A stretch of 61,278 nt of DNA from Alphaproteobacteria bacterium HGW-Alphaproteobacteria-6. Lineage in GTDB: Bacteria; Pseudomonadota; Alphaproteobacteria; Rhodobacterales; Rhodobacteraceae. The stretch covers positions 1 through 61,278 of the forward strand of contig PHEC01000003.1 in the NCBI GenBank assembly GCA_002841115.1, written 5' to 3'. Positions 19,458 to 28,304 of the stretch are shown one piece after another. The notes under the pieces were generated by a model, which did no database searches, was not told the DNA's origin, and saw only the letters and a list, made by a program, of their open reading frames with translations. A program made the position numbers and the translations under genes. Every line of letters begins with the position of its first letter. Position 1 is the first letter of the stretch.

Positions 19458-19916
19458 TCAATGGGCATCCGGGCTGTCCCGAAAGGCCCGCTCGCGCGCA
19501 GGGTCCAGCCATTTCTGCATCACCGTGACCGCACTTTCCTCATACCCGAGCCGGTCGTAGAACGACAGCACCGGCGCGTTCGAGCGCCGCACCAGCAGTT
19601 GCAGCTTGGTATGGCCGCGGGCCCGCGCCCAGTCCTCGGCGGCTTCCATGGCGCGACGGCCCCAGCCCTGGCCGCGCAGCGCCGGGTCGGCGCAGAGGTA
19701 ATAGACCCAGGCGCGGTGGCCGCCGTCCTCGACCGCGACGGTCGCGACGATGTGCCCGCCCGGACCGGCGACAAGCAGCGCCGATTTGGGATTGGCGCGG
19801 ATCGCCGTGATATCGGCCTCGGGCGGGTTCCACGGCCGGATCATGCCGGCGCGCTGCCAGAGTGCCACGACGGCGCCGACCTCGTCGTCACGGACCGGTC
19901 GGAACGCCTCAGTCAT
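19458..19916 (-). CDS. GNAT family acetyltransferase
   Basis: Acetyl-CoA motif PALRGQGWGRRAMEAAEDWARARG; LSFYDRLGYE. Confidence 0.9.
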   Translation of the reverse strand: MTEAFRPVRDDEVGAVVALWQRAGMIRPWNPPEADITAIRANPKSALLVAGPGGHIVATVAVEDGGHRAWVYYLCADPALRGQGWGRRAMEAAEDWARARGHTKLQLLVRRSNAPVLSFYDRLGYEESAVTVMQKWLDPARERAFRDSPDAH

Positions 19917-20895
19917 CCTCTCCCCCCTTGCGCCGGTGCCTGCGGTCCTCGTCCTCGCCGGCGGGTGCTGCATCGCGGATCAGCCGATCCTCGCCGGCGA
20001 GGCAGACGAAGCGCTGGCCGCGCATCCGCCCGATCAGGGTCAGCCCGACATCGCGCGCGATCTCCACCCCCCAGGCGGTGAAACCCGAGCGCGAGGCCAG
20101 CACCGGGATCCCCATCAGCGCGGTCTTGATCACCATCTCCGAGGTCAGCCGCCCGGTGGTGTAAAGGATCTTGTCGGCCGCGCCGACGCCGTGGCGGAAC
20201 ATGTAGCCGGCGATCTTGTCGACCGCGTTGTGGCGCCCGACATCCTCCATGTAGACCAGCGGCCGGTCGCGCGCGCACAAGACCGTGCCATGGATCGCCC
20301 CGGCCTCGAGATAGAGCGAGGGCGTGGTGTTGATCTCGCGCGCCAGCGCGTAAAGCCAGCTGGTGCGCACCTCGGCGGCGGGCAGCCGCAGCCCCTCCAG
20401 CCCCTCCATCATGTCGCCGAATACGGTGCCGACCGCGCAGCCGCTGGTCCGGGTCTTCTTCTTCACCTTCTCCTCGTAGGAGGTCCGCCGCTCGGTGCGC
20501 ACCACCACCGTCTCGATCTCGTCGTCGTAGTCGACGCCGGTCACCACATCGTCGGGCCGCAGCATCCCCTGATTGCGCAGGAAGCCAAGCGCCAGATAGT
20601 CCGGGTAATCGCCGATCGTCATCGCGGTGACGATCTCCTGGGCGTTCAGATAGATCGTCAGCGGCCGTTCCTCGACCACCGCGATCACGGTGGCGGCACC
20701 GCTCTGGTCGGTGCCGGTGACGCGGCGGGTCAGGCGCGGGTCGGCGGGGTCGGGCAGGATCGGCAGGGATGGCGAGGGCCGGCCGGCCGGCATCGGTCGC
20801 GCGGCTTCGTGTGCGGTTTCGGGCACGGTTTCGGGTGCCGCCGCGGGCGCGGCGGGATCGGGGTCGGGCGGCAAGGGTTCGGCTGGCGCAGCCAT
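19909..20895 (-). CDS. fdhD: Formate dehydrogenase accessory sulfurtransferase FdhD
   Basis: ALGFLRNQGML, VEDVGRHNAVDKIAGY-like YMEDVGRHNAVDKIAGYMFRHG, TTGRLTSEMVIK; Cys motif TSGCAVG. Confidence 0.94.
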   Translation of the reverse strand: MAAPAEPLPPDPDPAAPAAAPETVPETAHEAARPMPAGRPSPSLPILPDPADPRLTRRVTGTDQSGAATVIAVVEERPLTIYLNAQEIVTAMTIGDYPDYLALGFLRNQGMLRPDDVVTGVDYDDEIETVVVRTERRTSYEEKVKKKTRTSGCAVGTVFGDMMEGLEGLRLPAAEVRTSWLYALAREINTTPSLYLEAGAIHGTVLCARDRPLVYMEDVGRHNAVDKIAGYMFRHGVGAADKILYTTGRLTSEMVIKTALMGIPVLASRSGFTAWGVEIARDVGLTLIGRMRGQRFVCLAGEDRLIRDAAPAGEDEDRRHRRKGGEDD

Positions 20896-20971
20896 CGGGT
20901 ATCGGGCTCTTCCGGTTTCGCCCGGCATCTTGTATTCCGGGCCGGACGGTTGCAAGGGAAAGCCTCGGATC

Positions 20972-21487
20972 ATGCTGGGCTATGTCATCGCGGGCGGAGC
21001 GGGGGTGGCGGATCGCTGCCTGAGCGATGTCGCGCATCGGCTGCACGGCGAAGGCGTGCCGGTCGCCGGCGCGGTGCAGGTCAATTCCGACCGCGGCGCG
21101 GCGCATCGCTGCGACATGGACCTGCATGTGCTCGGCTCCGGCCGGATCGTCCGGATCAGCCAGAACCTCGGCACGCAGTCGCGCGGCTGCCGGCTCGACC
21201 CGGCCGGCCTCGAACAGGCGGTCGGTCTGGTCGAGGCGACGCTGGCAGAGGGGACCGGCATGCCGCGCCCGCGGCTTCTGGTCGTCAACAAGTTCGGCAA
21301 GCAGGAGATCGACGGCCGCGGCTTTCGCCCGGTGATCGGCCGGGCGCTGGCCGAGGGCATCACCGTCCTGACCGCGGTCAACCAGCCCTGCCTGGCCGGT
21401 TTTCTCGACTTTGCCGGCGGCATGGCCACGGCGCTGCCGGCCGAGACCGCGGCGGTCCTGGACTGGGTCCGGATCCGGGCAGAGTGA
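20972..21487 (+). CDS. DUF2478 domain-containing protein
   Basis: MLGYVIAGGAGVADRCLSDVAHRL...AGAVQVNSD...CDMDLHVLGSGRIVRISQNLGTQSRGCRLDPAGLE...LLVVNKFGKQEIDGRGFRPVI. Confidence 0.85.
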   Translation: MLGYVIAGGAGVADRCLSDVAHRLHGEGVPVAGAVQVNSDRGAAHRCDMDLHVLGSGRIVRISQNLGTQSRGCRLDPAGLEQAVGLVEATLAEGTGMPRPRLLVVNKFGKQEIDGRGFRPVIGRALAEGITVLTAVNQPCLAGFLDFAGGMATALPAETAAVLDWVRIRAE

Positions 21488-21681
21488 CCACCGCCGGACC
21501 AGAGCGGACGGCGCCGGACCAGAGCGGAGCAGCGAGACACCGGCCAGATCAGGGACAAAATGTCCCGATGCGTTGGGCGCAATCCCCAAATTGTCCATTC
21601 ACCCGGCCGTTTTCGCGCTGCTAGACAGGATCAGGACCGAAGGGGCACCATACCGGCAATGACCGTTGAAACCGATCCGCG

Positions 21682-22386
21682 ATGAATGACCTTTTCGACG
21701 GACTCGGTCAGGCTCTGCGGCTGCTCGTCACCCTTGATGCCGATCTGATCGAGATCACCGGCCTGTCGCTGCGCGTCAGCCTTGGCGCCACCGTCGTCGC
21801 CTCGGCCATCGGCCTGCCGCTCGGGGCCTGGATCGCGGTCAACCGCTTTCGCCTGCGCCGCACGGTGATCGCCCTTCTCAACGCGCTGATGGGGCTGCCG
21901 CCGGTGGTGGTCGGGCTGGTGGTCTATGTGATCCTGTCGCGCTCGGGGCCGCTGGGCGTGCTCGGCCTGCTGTTCACCCCGTCGGCGATGGTGATCGCGC
22001 AGGTGATCATCGTCACCCCGATCATCGCCTCGATCGCCCATCAGACGATCCGCGACCTCTGGGCCGATTACCACGACCTGCTGATCTCGCTGCACGCGAC
22101 GCGCCGGCAACGGATCGTCACGCTGGTCTGGGATGCCCGGCGCGGGCTGTTGACCGCCGGGCTTGCCGGGTTCGGCCGCGCCATCGGCGAGGTCGGCGCG
22201 ATCATGGTGGTCGGCGGCAATATCGAGCATGCGACCCGGGCGCTGACCACCGCGATCGCGCTCGAGACCGGCAAGGGCGATTTCGCCATGGCGCTGGCGC
22301 TCGGCTTCGTGCTGATCGCGCTGGCGATCGCGGTCAACCTGGCGCTGCACATGCTGTCGGGAACCGAAAGGAGCAGCCGGTGGTAA
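21682..22386 (+). CDS. tupB: Tungstate ABC transporter permease TupB
   Basis: SLRVSLGATVVASAIGLPLGAWIAV...MGLPPVVVGLVVYVILSRSGPLGVLGLLFTPSAMVIAQ. Confidence 0.9.
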   Translation: MNDLFDGLGQALRLLVTLDADLIEITGLSLRVSLGATVVASAIGLPLGAWIAVNRFRLRRTVIALLNALMGLPPVVVGLVVYVILSRSGPLGVLGLLFTPSAMVIAQVIIVTPIIASIAHQTIRDLWADYHDLLISLHATRRQRIVTLVWDARRGLLTAGLAGFGRAIGEVGAIMVVGGNIEHATRALTTAIALETGKGDFAMALALGFVLIALAIAVNLALHMLSGTERSSRW

Positions 22387-23096
22387 GCCCGATCCTGCCC
22401 CTGACCCTTGACGGCGTCGAATTGCGCCGGGCCGGGAGGCGCATCCTCGGCCCGATCACGCTGACCCTCGGCGGCGAGGGGATCAGCATCGTCCTTGGCC
22501 CGAACGGCAGCGGCAAGACCTCGCTTCTGCGCTGCATGCACGGCCTCGAACGGCTGAGCCGGGGCAGCCTCGGCTGGAACCGGGCCGACGACCAGGTCCG
22601 CGCCCGCCAGGCCTTCGTCTTCCAGACCCCGGTGCTGATGCGCCGCAGCGTGATCGACAACATCGCCTATCCGCTGCGCCTTGACGGGGTGCCGGCGGGG
22701 CGCGCGCGCCGCCGCGCCGCCGACCTGGCAGAGACGATCGGGCTGGCCGTCACGCTGGATGCGCCGGTCCAGGTGCTGTCGGGCGGCGAGCGGCAGAAGA
22801 TGGCGCTGGCGCGCGCGCTGATCCGCGCCCCCGAGGTGCTGTTTCTCGACGAACCCTGCGCCAGCCTCGACCTGGCCTCGACCGCCGAGATCGAGACGAT
22901 CCTGGCCCGGGCCCGCGACGCCGGCACCCGGATCGTCATGTCCACCCACAATATCGGACAGGCCCGCCGGCTGGCCGATGACATCCTCTTTCTCGATCAC
23001 GGCCGGCTGATCGAGAAAGGCCCGGGCCCGGCGTTCTTTGTCGGGCCACTAACGCCGCAAGCCCGGGCCCATATCAACGGAGACCTGTTGCCATGA
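22380..23096 (+). CDS. tupC: Tungstate ABC transporter ATP-binding protein TupC
   Basis: GPNGSGKTSLLRCMHGL, LSGGERQKMALARALIRAPEVLFLDEP; GTG start overlapping tupB. Confidence 0.9.
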   Translation: MVSPILPLTLDGVELRRAGRRILGPITLTLGGEGISIVLGPNGSGKTSLLRCMHGLERLSRGSLGWNRADDQVRARQAFVFQTPVLMRRSVIDNIAYPLRLDGVPAGRARRRAADLAETIGLAVTLDAPVQVLSGGERQKMALARALIRAPEVLFLDEPCASLDLASTAEIETILARARDAGTRIVMSTHNIGQARRLADDILFLDHGRLIEKGPGPAFFVGPLTPQARAHINGDLLP

Positions 23097-23902
23097 CACC
23101 GAAATCGATCCTGACCACCCTTGCCGCGCTCTGGCTGGCCTCGGCCGCCGCGGCGGAAGAGCTGAAGATGGCCGTCACCACATCCTTCGCCAATTCCGGC
23201 CTTGCCGAGATCCTGCTGCCGGTGATCGAGCGCGATACCGGCATCACCGTGCAGCTTCTGGTGGTCGGCACCGGCCAGGCGCTGAAGCTGGGCGAGGCCG
23301 GCGATGTCGACGCGGTGCTGGTCCATGCCCGCGCCGCCGAGGATGCCTTCGTCGCCGCCGGCCATGCCACCCACCGGCGCGAGATCATGTATAACGACTT
23401 CATCGTCGTCGGCCCCTCGGACGATGCCGCCGGCGCCGGCGCCGCAACCACGGCGGCGGCCTCCTTTGCCGCCATCGCCGGGGCCGGGGCCGGTGCCGCC
23501 TTCGTCAGCCGCGGCGACGACAGCGGCACCCACAAGGCGGAACTGGCGATCTGGCAGGCCGCCGGGATCACCCCCGGGGGCGACTGGTACAAGTCGGTCG
23601 GCCAGGGCATGGGGGCAGCACTGAACACCGCCGCCGGGATGAACGCCTATATCCTCGCCGACCGGGCAAGCTGGCTCAACTTCGCCAACAAGGGCGATCT
23701 GGCGCTGATCTTCGAAGGCGATGCCGCGCTGTTCAACCAGTATGCCTATCTGCCGGTCAACCCCGCCCACCACCCGCATGTCAAGGCAGAGGCGGCACAG
23801 GCACTGGAAGCCTGGCTGACCAGCGATACCGCCAAGGCCCTGATCGAGGGCTACCGGATCGCCGGCCAGCAGCTTTTCACCTTCAACGCCGTCGCGAACT
23901 GA
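23093..23902 (+). CDS. tupA: Tungstate ABC transporter substrate-binding protein TupA
   Basis: TTSFANSGLAEILLPVIERDTGITVQLLVVGTGQALKLGEAGDVDAVLVHA...SRGDDSGTHKAE, TupA-type signature. Confidence 0.92.
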   Translation: MTPKSILTTLAALWLASAAAAEELKMAVTTSFANSGLAEILLPVIERDTGITVQLLVVGTGQALKLGEAGDVDAVLVHARAAEDAFVAAGHATHRREIMYNDFIVVGPSDDAAGAGAATTAAASFAAIAGAGAGAAFVSRGDDSGTHKAELAIWQAAGITPGGDWYKSVGQGMGAALNTAAGMNAYILADRASWLNFANKGDLALIFEGDAALFNQYAYLPVNPAHHPHVKAEAAQALEAWLTSDTAKALIEGYRIAGQQLFTFNAVAN

Positions 23903-24020
23903 ACCCGCTCCACCGGCCATCGCGACCCGGCCACGCCAGGTCGGGCCCGCGTCTTGCATCACGGCGCGACCGGGTTCACACTGGCGTGAACAGGATACCC
24001 GACAGGACAGGAGAGCGACG

Positions 24021-25667
24021 ATGACGCAATCACCGCAAGACGGATCAAGCCACCGCGCCACGCTGGAAAGCCTTGCGCGGGCAACCCGCGCCGGCCGGGT
24101 CGACCGGCGCGAGTTCCTGGCACTCGCCTCGGTTCTCGGCGCCGGCGCGGCGGCCGCCTACGGCGCCCTCGGGCTGGCGGTGCCCGGGGTCGCGCGGGCG
24201 GCCGAACCGCGCCGCGGCGGGGTGCTGCGGATCGGCCAGCCGGTTCTGGAAATCACCGACCCGCGAACCTACGACTGGCCGGAAAAATCCAATGTCGCCC
24301 GGCAGTTCTGCGAACCCCTGGTGCGCTGGGAAGCCGATGGCCGCTTCTCGCCCAGCCTGCTCGAGGCCTGGGAGGTGTCGGAAGACGCGATGACCTACAC
24401 GCTTCATGTCCGCCCGGGTGTGACCTGGACCAACGGCGATGCCTTCACCGCCGATGACGTGATCCACAACATCCGCCGCTTCGCCGACCGCCGGATCGAG
24501 GGCAATTCGATGGCCGCGCGGATGATCGCGCTGCGCGACGACGGCGCCGACACCGCCGCCGATGCCGCGATCGAACGGGTCGATGATCTGACCGTGCGGC
24601 TCAACCTGCGCATCCCCGACATCTCGCTGATCCCGAGTTTCGGCGATTACCCGGCGCTTTGCGTGCATCCCTCGTTCGGCGATTCAAGCGATCTCGCGCA
24701 AGAACCGATCGGCACCGGCGCCTTTGAGTTGGTCAGCTTCACGATCGGCGAGCGCGCGGTGCTGAAGCGCCGCGAGGCCGGCGCCTGGTGGGGCGGCGAG
24801 GCCTGGCTGGACGGGATCGAGTTCATCGACTACGGCACCGATCAGGCGGCACTGATGGCCGGCTTCGCCGATGGCGACATCGACATGAACGACGAGACGG
24901 TGGCCGATTTCGACGCGCCGATGGCCGACCTCGGCCTTGTGCGCGAAGCGGCGGTGACCGCCACCACGATGGTGGCGCGGATGAACATGGGGGTGGAACC
25001 CTTCACCGACCAGCGCGTGCGCAACGCCTTTCAACTCGCGGTCGACAACGCGGTGGTGCTGGCGCTCGGCGGCGCCGGACTGGGTGCCGTGGCCGAAAAC
25101 CACCATGTCGCACCGGTCCATCCCGAATATGCCGACCTGCCGAAGATCGCGCCGGATCCGGCCAGGGCGAGGGCGCTGCTGGCCGAAGCCGGCCATGCCG
25201 AGACCGAATTCGAACTGATCTCGATCGACGAAGGCTCGCTGTCGACCTCGGCCGATGCGATCGCCGCCCAGTTGCGTGATGCCGGCATCACCATCAAGCG
25301 CACCATCCTGCCCGGCGCCACCTTCTGGAACGACTGGACGAAATACCCGTTCTCGACCACCTCCTGGGGTGCCCGCCCGCTCGGCGTGCAGGTCTATGCG
25401 CTCGCCTATCGTTCCGGCGAAGCCTGGAACGAAAGCGGCCATGCCAACCCGGACTTCGACGCGACCCTTGCCGCGGCGCTGGGCATCTTCGATGCCGACA
25501 AGCGCCGCCCGCTGATGGCCGAGATGGAACGGATGCTGCAGGCGAGCGGCGTGCTGATTCAGCCCTACTGGTATGAGTTGATCATGCATCACACCCCCCG
25601 GCTGCAGGGCTACAGCCGTCACCCGAACCGCGAAATGCATCTGGAAAGGGTCTGGTTGGCGGCCTGA
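24021..25667 (+). CDS. ABC transporter substrate-binding protein (SBP family 5), Tat-type signal, no adjacent permease
   Basis: RVDRREFLALASVLGAGAAAAYG signal; RGGVLRIGQPVLEITDPRTYDWPEKSNVARQFCEPLVRW. Confidence 0.9.
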   Translation: MTQSPQDGSSHRATLESLARATRAGRVDRREFLALASVLGAGAAAAYGALGLAVPGVARAAEPRRGGVLRIGQPVLEITDPRTYDWPEKSNVARQFCEPLVRWEADGRFSPSLLEAWEVSEDAMTYTLHVRPGVTWTNGDAFTADDVIHNIRRFADRRIEGNSMAARMIALRDDGADTAADAAIERVDDLTVRLNLRIPDISLIPSFGDYPALCVHPSFGDSSDLAQEPIGTGAFELVSFTIGERAVLKRREAGAWWGGEAWLDGIEFIDYGTDQAALMAGFADGDIDMNDETVADFDAPMADLGLVREAAVTATTMVARMNMGVEPFTDQRVRNAFQLAVDNAVVLALGGAGLGAVAENHHVAPVHPEYADLPKIAPDPARARALLAEAGHAETEFELISIDEGSLSTSADAIAAQLRDAGITIKRTILPGATFWNDWTKYPFSTTSWGARPLGVQVYALAYRSGEAWNESGHANPDFDATLAAALGIFDADKRRPLMAEMERMLQASGVLIQPYWYELIMHHTPRLQGYSRHPNREMHLERVWLAA

Positions 25668-25701
25668 TCGACTCCGCCGCCGACGGTGGCGGGTTGCGGC
25701 G

Positions 25702-25800
25702 GCAGAGGCCTCCGGCGGAGGTATTTGGAAACAGAAGAAAGCGGGACGCCAATCTTCGCCCGGCTTTCTTCTGTTCGAAAATACCTCGGGGGAGGCGGCG
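25702..25800. repeat. Two head-to-head copies of the dispersed element forming a long inverted repeat between convergent genes
   Basis: GAGGTATTTGGAAACAGAAGAAAGC ... GCTTTCTTCTGTTCGAAAATACCTC. Confidence 0.9.
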
Positions 25801-25828
25801 CCGCAGGCGGTGCCGGGGGCGGAGCCCC

Positions 25829-27355
25829 CTACATCACCGCGCCCATCTGCCAGGGCACGAATTCGGCGCCGCCAAAACCCAGGTCCTCGCTGCGGGTCTT
25901 CTCGCCCGAGGCAACCCGCAGGAACATCTCGAAGATCTCCCGGCCCTTGGCCTCGATGCTGACGCCGTCGCTGATGATGTCGCCGCAGTTGATGTCCATG
26001 TCCTCGGACATCCGCGCATACATCTCGGTGTTGGTTGCGAGCTTGATGCAGGGCGTCGGCTTGTAGCCCGAGACCGAGCCGCGCCCGGTGGTGAAGGCGA
26101 CGAGGTTCGCCCCGGAGGCGATCTGGCCGGTGACCGAGCAGGGATCATAGCCGGGGCTGTCCATGAAGACAAAGCCGCGCTCGCTCACCGGTTCGGCGAA
26201 TTTGTAGACCTGGGTCAGGGGCGCGGTGCCGCCCTTGGCGACCGCGCCGAGGCTCTTCTCGAGGATCGTCGTCAGCCCGCCCTTCTTGTTGCCGGGGCTG
26301 GGGTTGTTGTCCATCTCGCCGCCGTTGCGGGCGCAGTATTCCTCCCACCAGCGGATCCGCTCGACGATCTTCGCGCCGACCTCGGGGGTGACCGCGCGCC
26401 GGGTCAGGAGGTGCTCGGCGCCGTAGATCTCGGAGGTTTCCGACAGGATCGTGGTGCCGCCATGGGCGACCAGCAGGTCCGATGCCGCGCCAAGCGCGGG
26501 GTTGGCGGTAATCCCCGAATAGCCGTCCGAGCCGCCGCATTGCAGCCCGACCATCAGATGATCGAGCCCGGCGGGCTGGCGCGTGACCCTGTTTGCCGCC
26601 GCTGCCATCTCGCGCAGGATCGCGGTGCCGGCCTCGATCGTGCGCCTGGTGCCGCCGGTCTGCTGGATCGTCATGTAGCGGAAATTGCCGTCGCCGCGCA
26701 GCCGTCCGGTGCCGATCAGGTCGGGGATCTGCATCACCTCGCAGCCCAGCCCGATCAGCAGGATCGCGCCGAAGTTCGGGTTGCGGGCATAGCCCTGCAG
26801 GGTGCGAAACAGCGTCGCATAGCCCTCGTCCTTGCCCGACATGCCGCAACCGGTGCCATGGACGATCGGCACCACGCCGTCGACATTGGGAAAATCGGCA
26901 AGCCAGCCGTCGCGATCTGCCGCCTCGGCGATGAAGCGCGCGACACTGCCCGAGCAGTTGACCGAGGTCAGGATGCCGAGGTAGTTGCGGGTGCCGACCG
27001 AGCCGTCGGCGCGGTGATAGCCCATGAACTGGCGTGCGCCGTCGGCCGCCGGCAAGGGGCGCAGGTCGGTCGAGAAGGCATAGTCCTGGTCATGCGCGCC
27101 CATGCCGAGATTGTGGACATGGACATGATCCCCTGCCGCGATCGGACCGGTGGCGGCGCCGATGATCTGGCCGTAGCGGCGGACCGGGGCGCCGGCCGCG
27201 ATCGGGCGAAGCGCGATCTTGTGGCCGCGCGGCACCGCGGCGGGCAGCGGCACCGCGACCTCGGCAAGCCGGGTTCCGGCCGGCAGGTCGGCAAGGGCGA
27301 CGACCACGTCGTCATCCGGGCTGAGGCGGATCGCCATGGTCTTGTCGGGGATCAT
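25829..27355 (-). CDS. UxaA family hydrolase (altronate/galactarate dehydratase family), SAF plus catalytic domain
   Basis: VHVHNLGM..., GYHRADGSVGTRNYLGILTSVNCSGSVARFIA; GLQCGGSDGYSGITANPALG. Confidence 0.92.
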   Translation of the reverse strand: MIPDKTMAIRLSPDDDVVVALADLPAGTRLAEVAVPLPAAVPRGHKIALRPIAAGAPVRRYGQIIGAATGPIAAGDHVHVHNLGMGAHDQDYAFSTDLRPLPAADGARQFMGYHRADGSVGTRNYLGILTSVNCSGSVARFIAEAADRDGWLADFPNVDGVVPIVHGTGCGMSGKDEGYATLFRTLQGYARNPNFGAILLIGLGCEVMQIPDLIGTGRLRGDGNFRYMTIQQTGGTRRTIEAGTAILREMAAAANRVTRQPAGLDHLMVGLQCGGSDGYSGITANPALGAASDLLVAHGGTTILSETSEIYGAEHLLTRRAVTPEVGAKIVERIRWWEEYCARNGGEMDNNPSPGNKKGGLTTILEKSLGAVAKGGTAPLTQVYKFAEPVSERGFVFMDSPGYDPCSVTGQIASGANLVAFTTGRGSVSGYKPTPCIKLATNTEMYARMSEDMDINCGDIISDGVSIEAKGREIFEMFLRVASGEKTRSEDLGFGGAEFVPWQMGAVM

Positions 27356-27389
27356 CGGGTCATTCCCTTCGGGGTGGCAACGGGTGGCG

Positions 27390-27474
27390 GGCCAGTGGAT
27401 TCCTAAGGCCAGTGGATTCCTAAGGCCGGTGGATTCCTAAGGCCGGCGATTTCCTCGGACCAGCGGTTTCCTCG
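27390..27474. repeat. Five 17-bp tandem units (ggccagtggattcctaa), last two diverged
   Basis: Direct reading. Confidence 0.92.
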
Positions 27475-27507
27475 GGCCGGGCGTGCTTGACAGCGTCCGG
27501 GCGGCGA

Positions 27508-27525
27508 CTAACATGTTAGCATGCT
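27508..27525. promoter_or_regulatory. Candidate operator: 12-bp palindrome CTAACATGTTAG adjoining AGCATGCT at the gntR start codon
   Basis: Perfect palindrome in the divergent intergenic region. Confidence 0.6.
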
Positions 27526-28267
27526 ACAGCCGAGCGCCCCGCGACCACAAGAGCAATCCGGCGGGTCCACCCCGGACGGCCTGCCGCTGCCGCCGCTCGA
27601 GGCCTTTTCCGGCTCGCTGTCGCAGCGCGTCTACCTGTCGCTGAAATCGGCGATCCTGTCCTTGACCTTCCAGCCCGGAGAGACCCTGCGCAAGCCGGCG
27701 ATCTGCGCGACGCTGAATGTCTCGCGCAGCCCGGTTTCCGAGGCGGTGGCGCGGCTGGCGGCCGAGGGGCTTGTCGATGTCGTGCCGCAGGCGGGCACCT
27801 TTGTCGCGCGCTTTTCCATGGCCGAGATCCGCGAGGGCGCCTTTCTGCGCGAGGCGCTGGAACTGGCCGCGGTGGAGCGGGTGGCATCGACCATCACCGA
27901 GGCGCAGCTGGTCGAGTTGAGGCGCAATCTCAGGGTCCAGGAGGCGCTGGTCGCCGATGGCGATTTCGCCGGCTTCTATCAGGTGGATTCGGCGATGCAT
28001 GCGCTGATCCTGTCCTTCACCGGCCTGCGCCGCCTGTCGGTGCTGGCCGAGACCGCCTGGGTCCATGTCAACCGGGCGCGCCAGCTGATCCTGCCGCAGC
28101 CGGGCCGGGTCCAGGCAACGCTGGACGAACACCGCGCCATCGTCGCCGCGCTTGCCGCGCATGATCCGGTGGCGGCACGAGCGGCGGCGCGCCACCATCT
28201 CGGCCAATTGATCACCTATCTCGAACCGCTGGCCAGCGCGCGGCCCGACCTGTTCGCGCCGGGCTGA
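27521..28267 (+). CDS. GntR family (FCD-type) transcriptional regulator
   Basis: LSQRVYLSLKSAILSLTFQPGETLRKPAICATLNVSRSPVSEAVARLAAEGLVDVVPQAGTFVARFS. Confidence 0.92.
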   Translation: MLQPSAPRPQEQSGGSTPDGLPLPPLEAFSGSLSQRVYLSLKSAILSLTFQPGETLRKPAICATLNVSRSPVSEAVARLAAEGLVDVVPQAGTFVARFSMAEIREGAFLREALELAAVERVASTITEAQLVELRRNLRVQEALVADGDFAGFYQVDSAMHALILSFTGLRRLSVLAETAWVHVNRARQLILPQPGRVQATLDEHRAIVAALAAHDPVAARAAARHHLGQLITYLEPLASARPDLFAPG

Positions 28268-28304
28268 GCGGGCGCGGCGGCCGGGCAACCGGGCGGCCTG
28301 CGCC

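Noticed and set aside
25686-26066. 126-aa plus-strand ORF
   Set aside because: Begins in the dispersed repeat and continues antisense to the UxaA-family gene.
27390-27474. Possible CRISPR array
   Set aside because: 17-bp contiguous repeats, no spacers.
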